From contig NZ_NWTI01000002.1 in assembly GCF_002531575.1 (NCBI RefSeq), positions 62,001-126,000 of the forward strand: a DNA stretch of 64,000 nt, in the 5' to 3' direction. A program made the position numbers and the translations under genes. Numbering within the stretch: position 1 is the first letter of the stretch; each line of letters starts with the position of its first letter. Origin of the DNA: Bradyrhizobium sp. Y36 (GTDB lineage: Bacteria; Pseudomonadota; Alphaproteobacteria; Rhizobiales; Xanthobacteraceae). The notes beneath the pieces are model-generated. The model had not been told where the DNA came from. It saw nothing but the letters and a program-made list of their open reading frames with translations, and ran no database searches. This document shows, piece after piece, positions 1 through 7,762 of this stretch.

Positions 1-1
1 C

Positions 2-2395
2 GAGCATCGCGTCTGGACGGATTCGCGCGCCGCCGGTGGGCAGTGGGCGCGGACGCCCGCCGTCAGTCTGGCGCTCGCCAAGCGCGCCGGCGCCAACGCG
101 GTCGTCGTGTCCGAGAACATCGCGAGGCGCCTCGAAGGCCTGAAGTCGCGCCTGATCCCGGAGGATATCCAGGTGACGGTAACGCGCGACTACGGCGAGA
201 CCGCCAACGAGAAGGCCAACGAGCTCCTGTTCCACCTCGGCCTCGCGACCGTCTCGATCGTCATCCTGATCGCGATCGCGATCGGCTGGCGCGAGGCGCT
301 GGTGACCTTTGTCGTGATTCCCACGACGATCCTGCTGACGATGTTTGCCGCCAATCTGATGGGCTACACCATCAACCGCGTCAGCCTGTTCGCGCTGATC
401 TTCTCGATCGGCATTCTCGTCGACGACGCCATCGTCGTGGTCGAGAACATCGCGCGGCACTGGGGCATGCGCGATGGCAGGCCGCGCCTGCAGGCGACCA
501 TCGAGGCGGTGGCAGAGGTCGGCAATCCCACCATCGTCGCGACGCTGACCGTGGTCGCGGCGCTCTTGCCGATGCTGTTCGTGTCGGGGCTGATGGGCCC
601 CTATATGGCGCCGATCCCGGCCAATGCATCGGCGGCCATGCTGTTCTCGTTCTTCGTCGCGATGGTGGTCGCGCCCTGGCTGATGCTCAAGCTCGCACCC
701 AAGTGCGAGGTGACTTCCGCGCATGCCGCGCACGATGAAGGCCGGCTCGGCCGGCTCTACCGGCGCTTTGCCACGCCGATCGTGCGCAGCAAGCGGTCGG
801 CCTGGATCTTCCTGCTCGGCGTCGGCATCGCGACGCTGCTGTCGATGACGCTGTTCGCGACCAAGTCGGTGACGGTCAAGCTGCTGCCGTTCGACAACAA
901 GTCCGAGATCGCCGTGGTGGTCGATCTGCCGGAAGGGGCGAGCCTGGAGGCGACCGAGCGCACGCTGTTCGGAGCGGCCGAGATCGCACGGCAACTGCCG
1001 GAGGTCACCTCGCTGCAATCCTATGCCGGCACGCCGGCGCCCTTCAATTTCAACGGCCTGGTGCGCCACTATTATTTGCGGGAGAGGCCCGAGCTCGGCG
1101 AGGTGCAGGTGAACCTGGCCGCGCGGGGCGAGCGCAAGCGCGCGAGCCATGAGATTGCGCTTGAGCTCCGCGCGAAGCTGAAGGCGCTCGATCCACCTGC
1201 AGGTACCAGCATCAAGGTGGTCGAGGTGCCGCCCGGGCCGCCGGTGCTGTCGACGCTGCTCGCCGAGGTCTACGGTCCCGATGCGGCCACCCGCCGCGCC
1301 GTCACGGCCGAGCTCAAGAAGGTGTTCGCGGACGTGCCGTTCATCGTCGACATCGACGATTCCATCGGCGCGAAGCGGCCGCGGCTGCGGCTTTCGATCG
1401 ACCAGGACCGGCTCGAATTCTTCGGCGTCGAGCAGCGCGACGTCTACGACACCATCCAGGCGCTGTTCGGCGGCATCTCGGTCGGCTATTCGCATCGCGG
1501 CGAGGACCGCAACCCGATCGAGATCGCGGTGCATCTCGGAAAGCGCGATCTGGTCTGGGACGAGGCGCTGGCCTCGACGCCGGTGCCGGCCAACACGTTG
1601 CCCGGCAGCAAGACGGTGGTCGAGCTCGGCCAGGTCGTGAAGGCGGCCATGGAGGAGGGCTCGCCGACGATCTTCCGCCGCGACGGCCGCTTCGCCGACA
1701 TGGTGATGGCCGAGCTCGCCGGACGGTTCGAGGCGCCGCTTTACGGCATGCTCGCGGTCGCCGAACGCGTCGATGCCCATGACTGGGGCAAGCTGCCGAA
1801 GCCCGCGATCAGCCTGCACGGCCAGCCATCGGACGAGTCGCGGCCGACGCTGCTGTGGGACGGCGAATGGGAGATCACCTGGGTGACCTTCCGCGACATG
1901 GGCGCCGCCTTCGGCGCGGCCATCCTCGGCATCTACGTGCTCGTCGTCGCCCAGTTCAGGAGCTTTCGCCTTCCGCTCGTGATCCTGACGCCGATCCCGT
2001 TGACGCTGATCGGCATCCTGATCGGGCACTGGCTCCTGGGCGCGCCGTTCACCGCGACCTCGATGATCGGCTTCATCGCACTCGCGGGCATCATCGTGCG
2101 CAACTCGATCCTGCTGGTCGATTTCATCCGGCACAGCGGCGCCGACGGAAAGTCGCTTCGCGAGGTGGTGCTGGAGGCCGGCGCGGTCCGCTTCAAGCCG
2201 ATCCTGCTCACCGCACTCGCGGCGATGATCGGGGCTGCGACCATCCTGCTCGATCCGATCTTTCAGGGATTGGCGATCTCGCTCCTGTTCGGGCTTGCGT
2301 CATCGACGCTGCTCACCGTGCTGGTGATCCCCGCAATCTACATCGCCTTGCGCGCACCGCGCGAGGCGGCTCCGACCACAGTCAAATCCAGCTAG
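2..2395 (+). CDS. RND-family efflux permease (5'-partial)
   Basis: Inner-membrane pump of the AcrB/RND superfamily that would export a drug, metal or other toxic compound using the proton gradient. The frame is already open at the first bases, so roughly the first 250-350 residues lie outside the window; 797 codons are visible. A porter-domain tail (SLALAKRAGANAVVV) is followed by TM segments. The TM4 signature VDDAIVVVEN carries the two proton-relay aspartates. A second porter half follows, and the C-terminal TM block contains VRNSILLVDF, where AcrB has its relay lysine. The stop is 10 bp from the next start, so the AhpD-like gene is probably co-transcribed. The substrate cannot be told from the sequence. 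Confidence 0.93.
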   Translation, partial: EHRVWTDSRAAGGQWARTPAVSLALAKRAGANAVVVSENIARRLEGLKSRLIPEDIQVTVTRDYGETANEKANELLFHLGLATVSIVILIAIAIGWREALVTFVVIPTTILLTMFAANLMGYTINRVSLFALIFSIGILVDDAIVVVENIARHWGMRDGRPRLQATIEAVAEVGNPTIVATLTVVAALLPMLFVSGLMGPYMAPIPANASAAMLFSFFVAMVVAPWLMLKLAPKCEVTSAHAAHDEGRLGRLYRRFATPIVRSKRSAWIFLLGVGIATLLSMTLFATKSVTVKLLPFDNKSEIAVVVDLPEGASLEATERTLFGAAEIARQLPEVTSLQSYAGTPAPFNFNGLVRHYYLRERPELGEVQVNLAARGERKRASHEIALELRAKLKALDPPAGTSIKVVEVPPGPPVLSTLLAEVYGPDAATRRAVTAELKKVFADVPFIVDIDDSIGAKRPRLRLSIDQDRLEFFGVEQRDVYDTIQALFGGISVGYSHRGEDRNPIEIAVHLGKRDLVWDEALASTPVPANTLPGSKTVVELGQVVKAAMEEGSPTIFRRDGRFADMVMAELAGRFEAPLYGMLAVAERVDAHDWGKLPKPAISLHGQPSDESRPTLLWDGEWEITWVTFRDMGAAFGAAILGIYVLVVAQFRSFRLPLVILTPIPLTLIGILIGHWLLGAPFTATSMIGFIALAGIIVRNSILLVDFIRHSGADGKSLREVVLEAGAVRFKPILLTALAAMIGAATILLDPIFQGLAISLLFGLASSTLLTVLVIPAIYIALRAPREAAPTTVKSS

Positions 2396-2405
2396 CGAGG
2401 ATCCG

Positions 2406-2747
2406 ATGGACAAGAACTACGTCGACATCACCAGGAACATCTCGGCCAATCTGAAAAAGCTAAGAAACGACATTCCCGATACGATGAAGGGATTTTCCGC
2501 ACTAGCCCAGGCCGCCACCCGCGACGGCGCACTGGACAAGAAGACCAAGGAGCTGATGGCGCTGGCGCTCGGTGTCGCCGCGCATTGCGACGGCTGCATC
2601 GGCTTTCACGCCGAGGCGCTCGTCAAGCTCGGCGCGACGCGCGAAGAGATCGAGGAGACGCTCGGCATGGCCGTCTACATGGGCGGCGGACCGTCGCTGA
2701 TGTACGCCGCCGATGCGATCGCGGCGTACGAGCAGTTCCAGCAGTAA
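2406..2747 (+). CDS. Carboxymuconolactone decarboxylase / AhpD-like protein
   Basis: Small all-helical protein of 113 residues from the CMD/AhpD family, usually a peroxidase-type thiol oxidoreductase. The core AHCDGCIGFHAEAL shows the paired cysteines (CxxC) and downstream histidine of alkylhydroperoxidase D-like enzymes; E and H residues of the proton relay can be placed around them. A GAGGA Shine-Dalgarno sits just upstream of the ATG. It follows the RND permease by 10 bp on the same strand, suggesting a shared transcript and a role in stress or detoxification. The physiological substrate is unknown. Confidence 0.9.
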   Translation: MDKNYVDITRNISANLKKLRNDIPDTMKGFSALAQAATRDGALDKKTKELMALALGVAAHCDGCIGFHAEALVKLGATREEIEETLGMAVYMGGGPSLMYAADAIAAYEQFQQ

Positions 2748-2789
2748 TTGGCCGCGGGCTGACCGCGGCATCCTGCAGGATCATGCGAA

Positions 2790-2821
2790 CGGGACCGGGC
2801 GAATTGTCTCGTCCGGTCCCG
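2790..2821. terminator. Hairpin between convergent genes
   Basis: GGGACCGG at 2791-2798 pairs with CCGGTCCC at 2813-2820 around a 14-base loop. It lies between the convergent genes ending at 2747 (+) and 2841 (-). There is no clear U-tract on either strand, so this is a structural call only. Confidence 0.5.
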
Positions 2822-2840
2822 AACATCAAGCTTTCATCGA

Positions 2841-3176
2841 TTACCAGCGGTCGTCGCCGACACCCACGCCGACGCTGACGCCGGGCGCGCGAATGCCGAC
2901 GCCGGCGCGCGGGCCGTCATCCCAGTCGCGATGATAGGTCCGGCGCTCGTAATAGCGCTCGCGCGGCATGTAGTTGTAGGAATCGCGCACGACCACGCGC
3001 GCACCGCCGCGGGTGCGATAGCAATTGCCGGCATCGTCGCAGACCAGCCGCACCTGCTGGACGAGGTCAGGGCTGGTGTATTCGCTGGTCGAATAGACGT
3101 CGGCGGCCTTGGCGCCGGTCGCCGCAGCCAGCGCGCCGACACCTGCCAACAGCGCAATCGTAAATGTCTTCATCAT
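2841..3176 (-). CDS. Small secreted protein, glycine/valine-rich C-terminus
   Basis: Conserved-looking periplasmic protein of about 111 residues, function unknown. The N-terminus MKTFTIALLAGVGALAAATG..AKAA is a classic Sec signal peptide. The mature part has two cysteines in a CDDAGNCY context (possible disulfide), a tyrosine/arginine-rich centre (RERYYERRTYHRDWDD) and a VGVGVG tail before DDRW. The start is placed at the ATGATG at 3171-3176 because a GAGGA box precedes it and the signal peptide begins there; an upstream in-frame extension to 3209 has no signal character. Many bradyrhizobial exported proteins look like this; no enzyme motif is visible. Confidence 0.8.
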   Translation of the reverse strand: MMKTFTIALLAGVGALAAATGAKAADVYSTSEYTSPDLVQQVRLVCDDAGNCYRTRGGARVVVRDSYNYMPRERYYERRTYHRDWDDGPRAGVGIRAPGVSVGVGVGDDRW

Positions 3177-3288
3177 GTCCTCCTCCGAAACTGCCCTCGG
3201 CGGTAACAAGAAGGGGAGGCGGGGATCGTTCCGGTCGATTTACAGGTTTTTCCCGGAACCGGCGTGCGCCACCTGTTCCGTTCCGGGG

Positions 3289-3759
3289 TCAAGCCGGAAA
3301 GATGAGGCATGTCGTCGTGCCGTGGGCGAGCAGCCGGCCCCTGCCGTCCGTCACGCGTCCGTCGGCCGTTCCAATGCGACGGCCGCAATTGAGAACCTTG
3401 CCCTCGGCCGTGATCGGGCCCGTCTCCGGCGTGATCGGCCGCAGCAGCGAAATCTTGAACTCGAGCGTGGTCTGAGTGATTCCCCTCTCCAGCATCGACT
3501 GGACCGCCAGTCCCATGCAACTGTCGAGCAAGGTGGCCGTGAGACCGCCATGCACCGTGCCGGCCGGGTTGAGATGAGCGTCCGACGGCGTCAGCGCGAT
3601 GACGACGCGGCCAGCTTCAGCCTCCACCACGTCGTAGCCGAGGGTCTGGGCGATCGTGTTGAGAGGCAGGGTTCCGTCGGCAAGGCCCTGGACGAACTCC
3701 AACCCGCTCATTGCTTTTTGTCGTTCGGCGTCGACCGTGCCGTAGGTTCTGATGACCAT
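3289..3759 (-). CDS. PaaI-type hotdog thioesterase
   Basis: A 156-residue single hotdog domain protein of the PaaI/YdiI acyl-CoA thioesterase group, expected to hydrolyse acyl- or aryl-CoA thioesters in the cytoplasm. The signature HLNPAGTVHGGLTATLLDS contains the catalytic-region HGG and the following helix with an acidic residue. The strand TTLEFKISLLRPI and the C-terminal GRLLAHGTTTCLIF complete the fold. Length matches the family. It stands alone between convergent and same-strand small genes, so the natural substrate cannot be inferred. Two further hotdog proteins of this type lie in the window (5761-6228 and 46483-46962). Confidence 0.88.
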   Translation of the reverse strand: MVIRTYGTVDAERQKAMSGLEFVQGLADGTLPLNTIAQTLGYDVVEAEAGRVVIALTPSDAHLNPAGTVHGGLTATLLDSCMGLAVQSMLERGITQTTLEFKISLLRPITPETGPITAEGKVLNCGRRIGTADGRVTDGRGRLLAHGTTTCLIFPA

Positions 3760-3890
3760 CGCGATATCCTCATCCCGTCGAAGTCGGACATGACGCGGCT
3801 ATAGCGATGGCGATTTCGGAGTGCCAGCTTGATCCGATGACCGGGTCCGAAAACGACCGAAGGGGCCGGGCGTCGTTCCGCGATGGAGAT

Positions 3891-4295
3891 CTAGATCGGC
3901 TCGTAAGTTTCCGTCCCGCAGATGTCGTCGGCTTCGGCACGCCGGCGGTCGACTACTTTTTCGCCTCTGACGGTCACGATGTAGGTCTGGGCGCCGAGCG
4001 AGCTGCCGGTCGCGGAGGTGAGCTGGGCGCGGACGCAAGCGGTCCAGCCCGGTCCTCGCACCTCACGATGAGGCGGGGCCACGTGCACCTCGCGCGGATA
4101 AGAGGTCGTGAGGAAAACGACATCGATCTGCTCGCGCACCAGGCGCTTGACGTCGGGAGGGGCTTCGGGCGGCTGCTGCTCGGGCTCCTTCATGCGCATG
4201 AATTCGGGCACCGGCGCGCGGCTGTCGGCAACGCCGCAGGCGCCGAGCGCAAGCATGCCGGCCAGCAGCGCCGCATGAGCAATGATCCGTAACAT
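3891..4295 (-). CDS. Putative lipoprotein of unknown function
   Basis: About 134 residues. The ATG at 4293-4295 begins a lipoprotein signal peptide ending in the lipobox LALGAC, so the cysteine would be lipidated and the protein anchored to a membrane in the periplasm. The mature part holds a proline-rich linker (EPEQQPPEAPP), a conserved-looking core VKRLVREQIDVVFLTTSYPREV, and a second pair of cysteines (WTACVRAQ, DICGTETY) that could form a disulfide. A TTG eight codons upstream is open but unnecessary. It diverges from the secreted protein gene at 4459. Function not recognised. Confidence 0.78.
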   Translation of the reverse strand: MLRIIAHAALLAGMLALGACGVADSRAPVPEFMRMKEPEQQPPEAPPDVKRLVREQIDVVFLTTSYPREVHVAPPHREVRGPGWTACVRAQLTSATGSSLGAQTYIVTVRGEKVVDRRRAEADDICGTETYEPI

Positions 4296-4458
4296 TCCTG
4301 AGGGTCCCCTGCGGGCCAACAGATAGGCACGAATGCGATCCGGCGAAGTCGCGGCCGATCAAGTTTTGCTGAAATCCCGGCTCGAGCCGAGAACCCGCGG
4401 TATTTGCTATTCCGCGATTGCAGGCTAGTTTCTACCCCAGAGGAAGGGGATTGCGCCA

Positions 4459-4683
4459 ATGAGGTTTTTGGTCATCGCGGCCGCCGTGCTGGCACTGACG
4501 TGTGCTTCCGCACAGGCGCAGGGCCGGCGGCAACCCCAAGACTCCGCCAAGCCGGCGGACAACAAGCCCAAGGTCGACGAGAAAGCCTACAAGGCTGCGC
4601 TCGATCGCATTCCCGAGCCCAAGGACAAATACGATCCCTGGGGCGGGGCTCGTCCGAGCGAACCCGCCAAGAAGTCGAAATAG
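4459..4683 (+). CDS. Small secreted protein with DPWGG motif (paralogue 1)
   Basis: A 74-residue exported protein. A Sec signal peptide (MRFLVIAAAVLALTCASAQAQ) is followed by a short, highly polar mature chain rich in K, P, D and Q, predicted to be disordered. The mature part shares the pattern KAYKxxLxxIPxxKxxxDPWGGxR with the protein at 6592-6882, so the two are paralogues within 2 kb. A strong AGAGGAAGGGGA Shine-Dalgarno lies upstream of the ATG. No enzyme fold is evident; the conserved aromatic/Gly motif near the C-terminus is probably the functional contact. Function unknown. Confidence 0.8.
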   Translation: MRFLVIAAAVLALTCASAQAQGRRQPQDSAKPADNKPKVDEKAYKAALDRIPEPKDKYDPWGGARPSEPAKKSK

Positions 4684-4888
4684 AGTCGGGCTTTGCGTCG
4701 GGCCTTCGCATCGCCCGCCGGCATGCTCGCGGTGGACGAGCCCGGCAACGCGACTCAGTAGCGGTCCGCCAATCGTTGCGTCAGCCACACTTACGGGATC
4801 GACGATGAGGCGCCCGCGAGCGGCGCGCGCGAGCCTTGCGATGTCGTCGCGCCTCGCTGCATCCCGCGATCATCATCGTGATGTGGAT

Positions 4889-4914
4889 GCGATGCGAACG
4901 ATCGTTCACATCGC
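4889..4914. other. 26-bp near-perfect palindrome
   Basis: GCGATG-c-GAACGATCGTTC-a-CATCGC, with 13-bp arms and a single mismatch. It sits six bases beyond the stop codon of the PilZ gene (minus strand) and between two convergent genes. It could be a transcript-end hairpin or a protein-binding palindrome; no U-tract follows on the minus strand. Confidence 0.5.
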
Positions 4915-4919
4915 GCGCG

Positions 4920-5162
4920 CTATTGCACAAAGGCGAGGCCGACGCGCTTGTCACTGCGCCAAACTGTGCGACAATTCCGGACGAAATCGTCGCACGCGAT
5001 CGAGAGCGTGAGCGATTGCGGCAACATGACGGGGGCGTCGAGGTCGATCGCCGCGCCGCCGACCGACATGTTCCGCACCGTGCAGGAAACGCCGCCGCTT
5101 TCAAAGGTGATCCTCCCACCCTTGAAGACACGGTAACGCTGCGCTGTACGCTTCTCGATCAT
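4920..5162 (-). CDS. PilZ-domain protein (c-di-GMP binding candidate)
   Basis: An 80-residue stand-alone PilZ domain. The N-terminal arginine motif KRTAQRYRV and the strand motif NMSVGGAAI correspond to the RxxxR and (D/N)xSxxG elements that bind cyclic di-GMP. The rest is the expected small beta-barrel ending in VGLAFVQ. Start set at the ATG 5160-5162 (MIEKRTAQR), matching the usual beginning of such proteins; an upstream extension to 5225 looks non-coding. In alphaproteobacteria these proteins typically tune motility or polysaccharide secretion, but no partner gene is next to it. Confidence 0.85.
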   Translation of the reverse strand: MIEKRTAQRYRVFKGGRITFESGGVSCTVRNMSVGGAAIDLDAPVMLPQSLTLSIACDDFVRNCRTVWRSDKRVGLAFVQ

Positions 5163-5344
5163 CGGCGTCGATCCATCATCCTGATTGTGGAGTAATGCAT
5201 AGAAATTACGTTGAACTAAACTCAATACTGGCGCTACCTGAATGGCGTTTCAGACTTCGTTTACGACGTTCGCGCGGAGAGCCTCTCCGCCGACTTTCCC
5301 CGACAAGCCTTCTTTTATGGCGCGGCGCGCCAATGGAGATACTG

Positions 5345-5638
5345 ATGAAGACCACGCTTTCGCTTCTGTTTGCCGCAGCGTTCTCGCTGTCGTCGATGCC
5401 GGCCCATGCCGTGAAGTGGGACCTCTCGACCATGACCTGCAAGCAATTCCTCGACAGCGGCGAAGACAACATCGCGGTCGTGCTGACCTGGATGGACGGC
5501 TGGTACAAGGGCGACGAGGACAACGCGATCATCGACACCGAGGTGTTCATCGACAACGCCAAGAAATTCGGTGCCTATTGCGGAAAGAATCCGACCGTCA
5601 GCGTCGTCACCGCGGCCGACGAAATTCTCGGCAAGTAA
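5345..5638 (+). CDS. HdeA/HdeB-family periplasmic protein
   Basis: A 97-residue exported protein of the HdeA family (periplasmic acid-stress chaperones). Signal peptide MKTTLSLLFAAAFSLSSMPAHA is followed by the family core TMTCKQFLDSGEDNIAVVLTW and a second cysteine in KKFGAYCGKNP; the two cysteines form the conserved disulfide in the family. The start is placed at the ATG 5345 with GGAG six bases upstream; the longer in-frame extension from 5195 has no coding character. Its transcript probably ends at the hairpin 5708-5750. Role in acid protection is inferred from the family. Confidence 0.87.
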   Translation: MKTTLSLLFAAAFSLSSMPAHAVKWDLSTMTCKQFLDSGEDNIAVVLTWMDGWYKGDEDNAIIDTEVFIDNAKKFGAYCGKNPTVSVVTAADEILGK

Positions 5639-5707
5639 AGCTCGCGAGGCTGGACGACCGCGGCGCGATCGCATCGTGCTCCGGTCTTTCGCTTCGCTGG
5701 GATCCTG

Positions 5708-5750
5708 GAGAGCCGCGGTGCACTTTGCGCGCACGCGGCTCTCTTCATTT
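5708..5750 (+). terminator. Rho-independent terminator after the HdeA-like gene
   Basis: GAGAGCCGCG (5708-5717) pairs with CGCGGCTCTC (5734-5743) and is followed by TTCATTT. It lies 70 bp after the stop of the HdeA-like gene and 18 bp before the end of the convergent thioesterase gene. Confidence 0.75.
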
Positions 5751-5760
5751 GAGATGATGC

Positions 5761-6228
5761 TCAGCCCGGCAACATCGCGAAGGCGCTCGAGACCATCGCC
5801 ACCGGCTTGTTGTCGCCGGCCGAGAGCAGCGTGACGCGGCCAAAGCTCATGGTGCGCCCGAGCCGCACCACGCGCGCATCCGCCAGCACGTCCGCCGAGG
5901 ACACCGCGCGCATGAAATGCGTGGTCTGGTCGACCGTGGTCATGGGGCGATAGCCGCGATTGGCGGCCAGGATCGCGATCACCATCGCGGTGTCGGCAAG
6001 CGCCATCAGGGCCTGGCCGCAGACCACGCCGCCGTTCCGGCACAGCCGCTCCGAAAACGGCATGCGCAGCAGCGCGCCCGGCTGCCAGTCCGGCGCATCC
6101 GCCGGCTGCGCATGCTCGATCCGCTCGACAGCGAGGTTGAGGTCCTGGACCCAGGGCGCAAAAACCTCGCCGAGGATGCGTCTGGCCTCGGACAGGCCGA
6201 ATTCGGCGTCTGGCTGCATCTGCTGCAT
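5761..6228 (-). CDS. PaaI-like hotdog thioesterase
   Basis: About 155 residues, hotdog fold. It follows the family pattern with CRNGGVVCGQALMALADTA in place of the usual HGG helix segment, then strands TTVDQTTHFMRAV and GRTMSFGRVTL typical of PaaI-type acyl-CoA thioesterases. The N-terminal ~30 residues are helical. The start at the ATG 6226-6228 is preceded by GGGAGAG; an ORF extension to 6483 is not supported and would overlap a small lipoprotein gene on the other strand. The catalytic HGG is replaced by NGG, so activity or substrate may differ from the two other thioesterases here. Confidence 0.82.
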   Translation of the reverse strand: MQQMQPDAEFGLSEARRILGEVFAPWVQDLNLAVERIEHAQPADAPDWQPGALLRMPFSERLCRNGGVVCGQALMALADTAMVIAILAANRGYRPMTTVDQTTHFMRAVSSADVLADARVVRLGRTMSFGRVTLLSAGDNKPVAMVSSAFAMLPG

Positions 6229-6373
6229 TGCTGTCGCACTCTCCCGTATGACTGGATGTTTCGCCCCATTGTGCGCGCATCGGCGCGGCAAAGTCACCCG
6301 GCCTCGCGGCGGCCCGGTCGGCTTGAAAATGCCTGACTTGGGCCGATATGATGGCCTGGTTGGGTAGGGGTGG

Positions 6374-6508
6374 ATGATGTTGCGCCGGTGTGTCCTCGTT
6401 TTCTGCATGGCCGCGCTTGGCCTCGCGCTGAGCGGGTGCACCAAATGCGGCCCGATCTGGGACGACTGGCTGCATGGACCCAAATCGTGCCGGTCGGATC
6501 GGCTCTAG
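6374..6508 (+). CDS. Tiny cysteine-rich lipoprotein (44 aa)
   Basis: An overlooked short gene. The ATG at 6374 (or 6377) follows a GGGGTGG box and encodes a signal peptide ending in lipobox LALSGC. A very short mature part follows, with CTKCGPIWDDW and PKSCRSDRL, giving three cysteines besides one in the signal. It ends at TAG 6506-6508, 83 bp before the DPWGG protein gene at 6592, on the same strand, so the two may be co-expressed. It looks like the small lipoproteins of unknown function common in bradyrhizobia. Function unknown; the coding call rests on the lipobox, the SD and the compact length. Confidence 0.68.
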   Translation: MMLRRCVLVFCMAALGLALSGCTKCGPIWDDWLHGPKSCRSDRL

Positions 6509-6591
6509 CGAGCCTCCAGCGGCCCCGGCGGCGGCGACAGGGATGACGAGGCGCGGGCGATCCGAGCCTCATGATGATCAAGGAGTGGACG

Positions 6592-6882
6592 ATGAAGCTT
6601 TTCCGTTTGGCCGCGGTGCTGGCCGTGCTGGCGGGACCTGCCTACGCGCAAATGCCCAATCTGAATTTGCTGCAGGATGCCCCAAGCAAGACCCCCGAGG
6701 AGAGGGCCGCGGAAGCCGAGCGTGACAAGGCCTACAAGGAAACGCTGAAGAAGATCCCGGATTCCAAGGCGTCGAACGATCCCTGGGGCGGCATGCGCGC
6801 CGATCCGCCGAAACAGCCGGCGCCGAAGGCCTCGGCCGCAACCAGCGCGCCGAAGAAGAAGAGCGGTACCGCCGCCAACTGA
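6592..6882 (+). CDS. Small secreted protein with DPWGG motif (paralogue 2)
   Basis: A 96-residue exported protein. Signal peptide MKLFRLAAVLAVLAGPAYAQ is followed by a charged helix (TPEERAAEAERDKAYKETLKKIP) and then the motif SNDPWGGMRADPP shared with the 4459-4683 protein. An Ala/Lys/Pro-rich tail resembles a periplasmic or cell-wall anchoring linker. The ATG at 6592 has AAGGAG about 8 bases upstream; an in-frame ATG at 6571 is less likely because the signal peptide starts at 6592. No known enzyme domain. The duplication of this protein type around a tiny lipoprotein suggests a cell-envelope function, which is an inference. Confidence 0.82.
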   Translation: MKLFRLAAVLAVLAGPAYAQMPNLNLLQDAPSKTPEERAAEAERDKAYKETLKKIPDSKASNDPWGGMRADPPKQPAPKASAATSAPKKKSGTAAN

Positions 6883-6991
6883 CCGCCGCCCGGGTCTGGC
6901 AGGCGGACGGCGCCTTCCGGACGGGACTCCTCATCCCTCGGCCGGCGCCCTACATCTGACTGAGCGTGAGTTGCGTAGAGGAGGGCAGGCG

Positions 6992-7246
6992 ATGGCCGAT
7001 CGTCCGCGGGATCTTGCCGAGCGGATGGCGCGCCGGCGCAAGCTGGCCGGCAAGCCCGGCCAAATGGTCGGCGACGGCTATCTGCGCGAGACCTTCACAT
7101 TGCCGCGCGCGGCAGCGCGGGAGAGGGCGCAGGCTTTCTTCGCCCGCTACCCCAAGGCCGGCTATATGAGCGCGGTCGAGACCTGGCGCGAACTGCCCGA
7201 CGGCGACATCGAATTCACCATGCGGCGGCTGCCCAGCGCGGATTAG
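6992..7246 (+). CDS. Conserved hypothetical protein
   Basis: An 84-residue cytoplasmic protein with no signal peptide or TM helix. A basic N-terminal half (MADRPRDLAERMARRRKLAG) is followed by YLRETFTLPRAAARERAQAFFARYPKA and a C-terminal strand-like part TWRELPDGDIEFTMRRLPS. The start at 6992 is preceded by AGAGGAGGG. It looks like a bradyrhizobial conserved hypothetical; function not recognised. The downstream side is occupied by a palindromic repeat (7270-7374). Confidence 0.72.
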   Translation: MADRPRDLAERMARRRKLAGKPGQMVGDGYLRETFTLPRAAARERAQAFFARYPKAGYMSAVETWRELPDGDIEFTMRRLPSAD

Positions 7247-7269
7247 AACGGGCTTGATCCGAAGGTCTT

Positions 7270-7374
7270 GCTAAGCGTTTTCGAGCGAAGTGGGTACCGG
7301 TTCGCGTCAAGGAAACGCGTCAAAACAGGAGTCGAGAGCCCGTTCCGATTCCATCGGAACGGAAAGGGCTCTAG
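7270..7374. repeat. Palindromic intergenic repeat, family D (copy 1)
   Basis: About 105 bp beginning GCTAAGCGTTTTCGAGCGAAG, with GTTCCGATTCCATCGGAAC as an internal palindrome, and ending in AGGGCTCTAG. A second copy lies at 63857-63962 in the opposite orientation. The repeat end supplies the TAG stop codon of the DUF6894 gene at 7371. Confidence 0.85.
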
Positions 7375-7604
7375 TCGAGGGTTTCTGCGACGATACGGAT
7401 CCGGAACACGGGCTCCTTGGCCTCGTCCAGCAGCTCCATCTGCCATTCGGAATTTTCCTGGAGCTTGCGGGCAATGCCGGCGGTCATGTCGGCACAGACG
7501 CTGGTCATCTCTTTCCAGGCCGAATCGCGATTGGCAAACTCCGTCGCCCGGTCGGCGCAGCCTGAGTAAAGGCCATTCCGGATTCGAAAGAAATAGAGCG
7601 GCAT
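7371..7604 (-). CDS. DUF6894-like small protein
   Basis: A 77-residue protein beginning MPLYFFRIRNGLYSG, the typical start of the small DUF6894 family (MPxYFFxxxxG) that is abundant in Bradyrhizobium and relatives. A helix EFANRDSAWKEMTSVCADMTAG and a C-terminal beta segment EPVFRIRIVAETLD complete it. The ATG at 7602-7604 was chosen over an upstream extension because the family starts there. The TAG stop (7371-7373) is part of the adjacent repeat, so the last residues may have been set by repeat insertion. Function unknown. Confidence 0.82.
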   Translation of the reverse strand: MPLYFFRIRNGLYSGCADRATEFANRDSAWKEMTSVCADMTAGIARKLQENSEWQMELLDEAKEPVFRIRIVAETLD

Positions 7605-7762
7605 GGCTGGCACCGATCGCGCCCGTGATGGCCTCGCCCCCAGGGCCATGGGCGCGCGCACTCCAATCCCAAACCGGCGTCAGATCAATTCCGGGCGGCT
7701 ACGGATCATGCCGCAGCGGGGGGCAGCCGTCGCGTCGCAGCGCGAGGTGCCGCGCGACAGTC

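Noticed and set aside
4900..4914. GAACN4GTTC as a LexA box near the PilZ gene
   Set aside because: Alphaproteobacterial LexA uses a direct repeat with N7; the site lies at the 3' end of convergent genes where an operator makes little sense.
7270..7374. Possible insertion sequence remnant
   Set aside because: Short palindromic repeat without transposase or target duplication; matches a second copy at 63857-63962.
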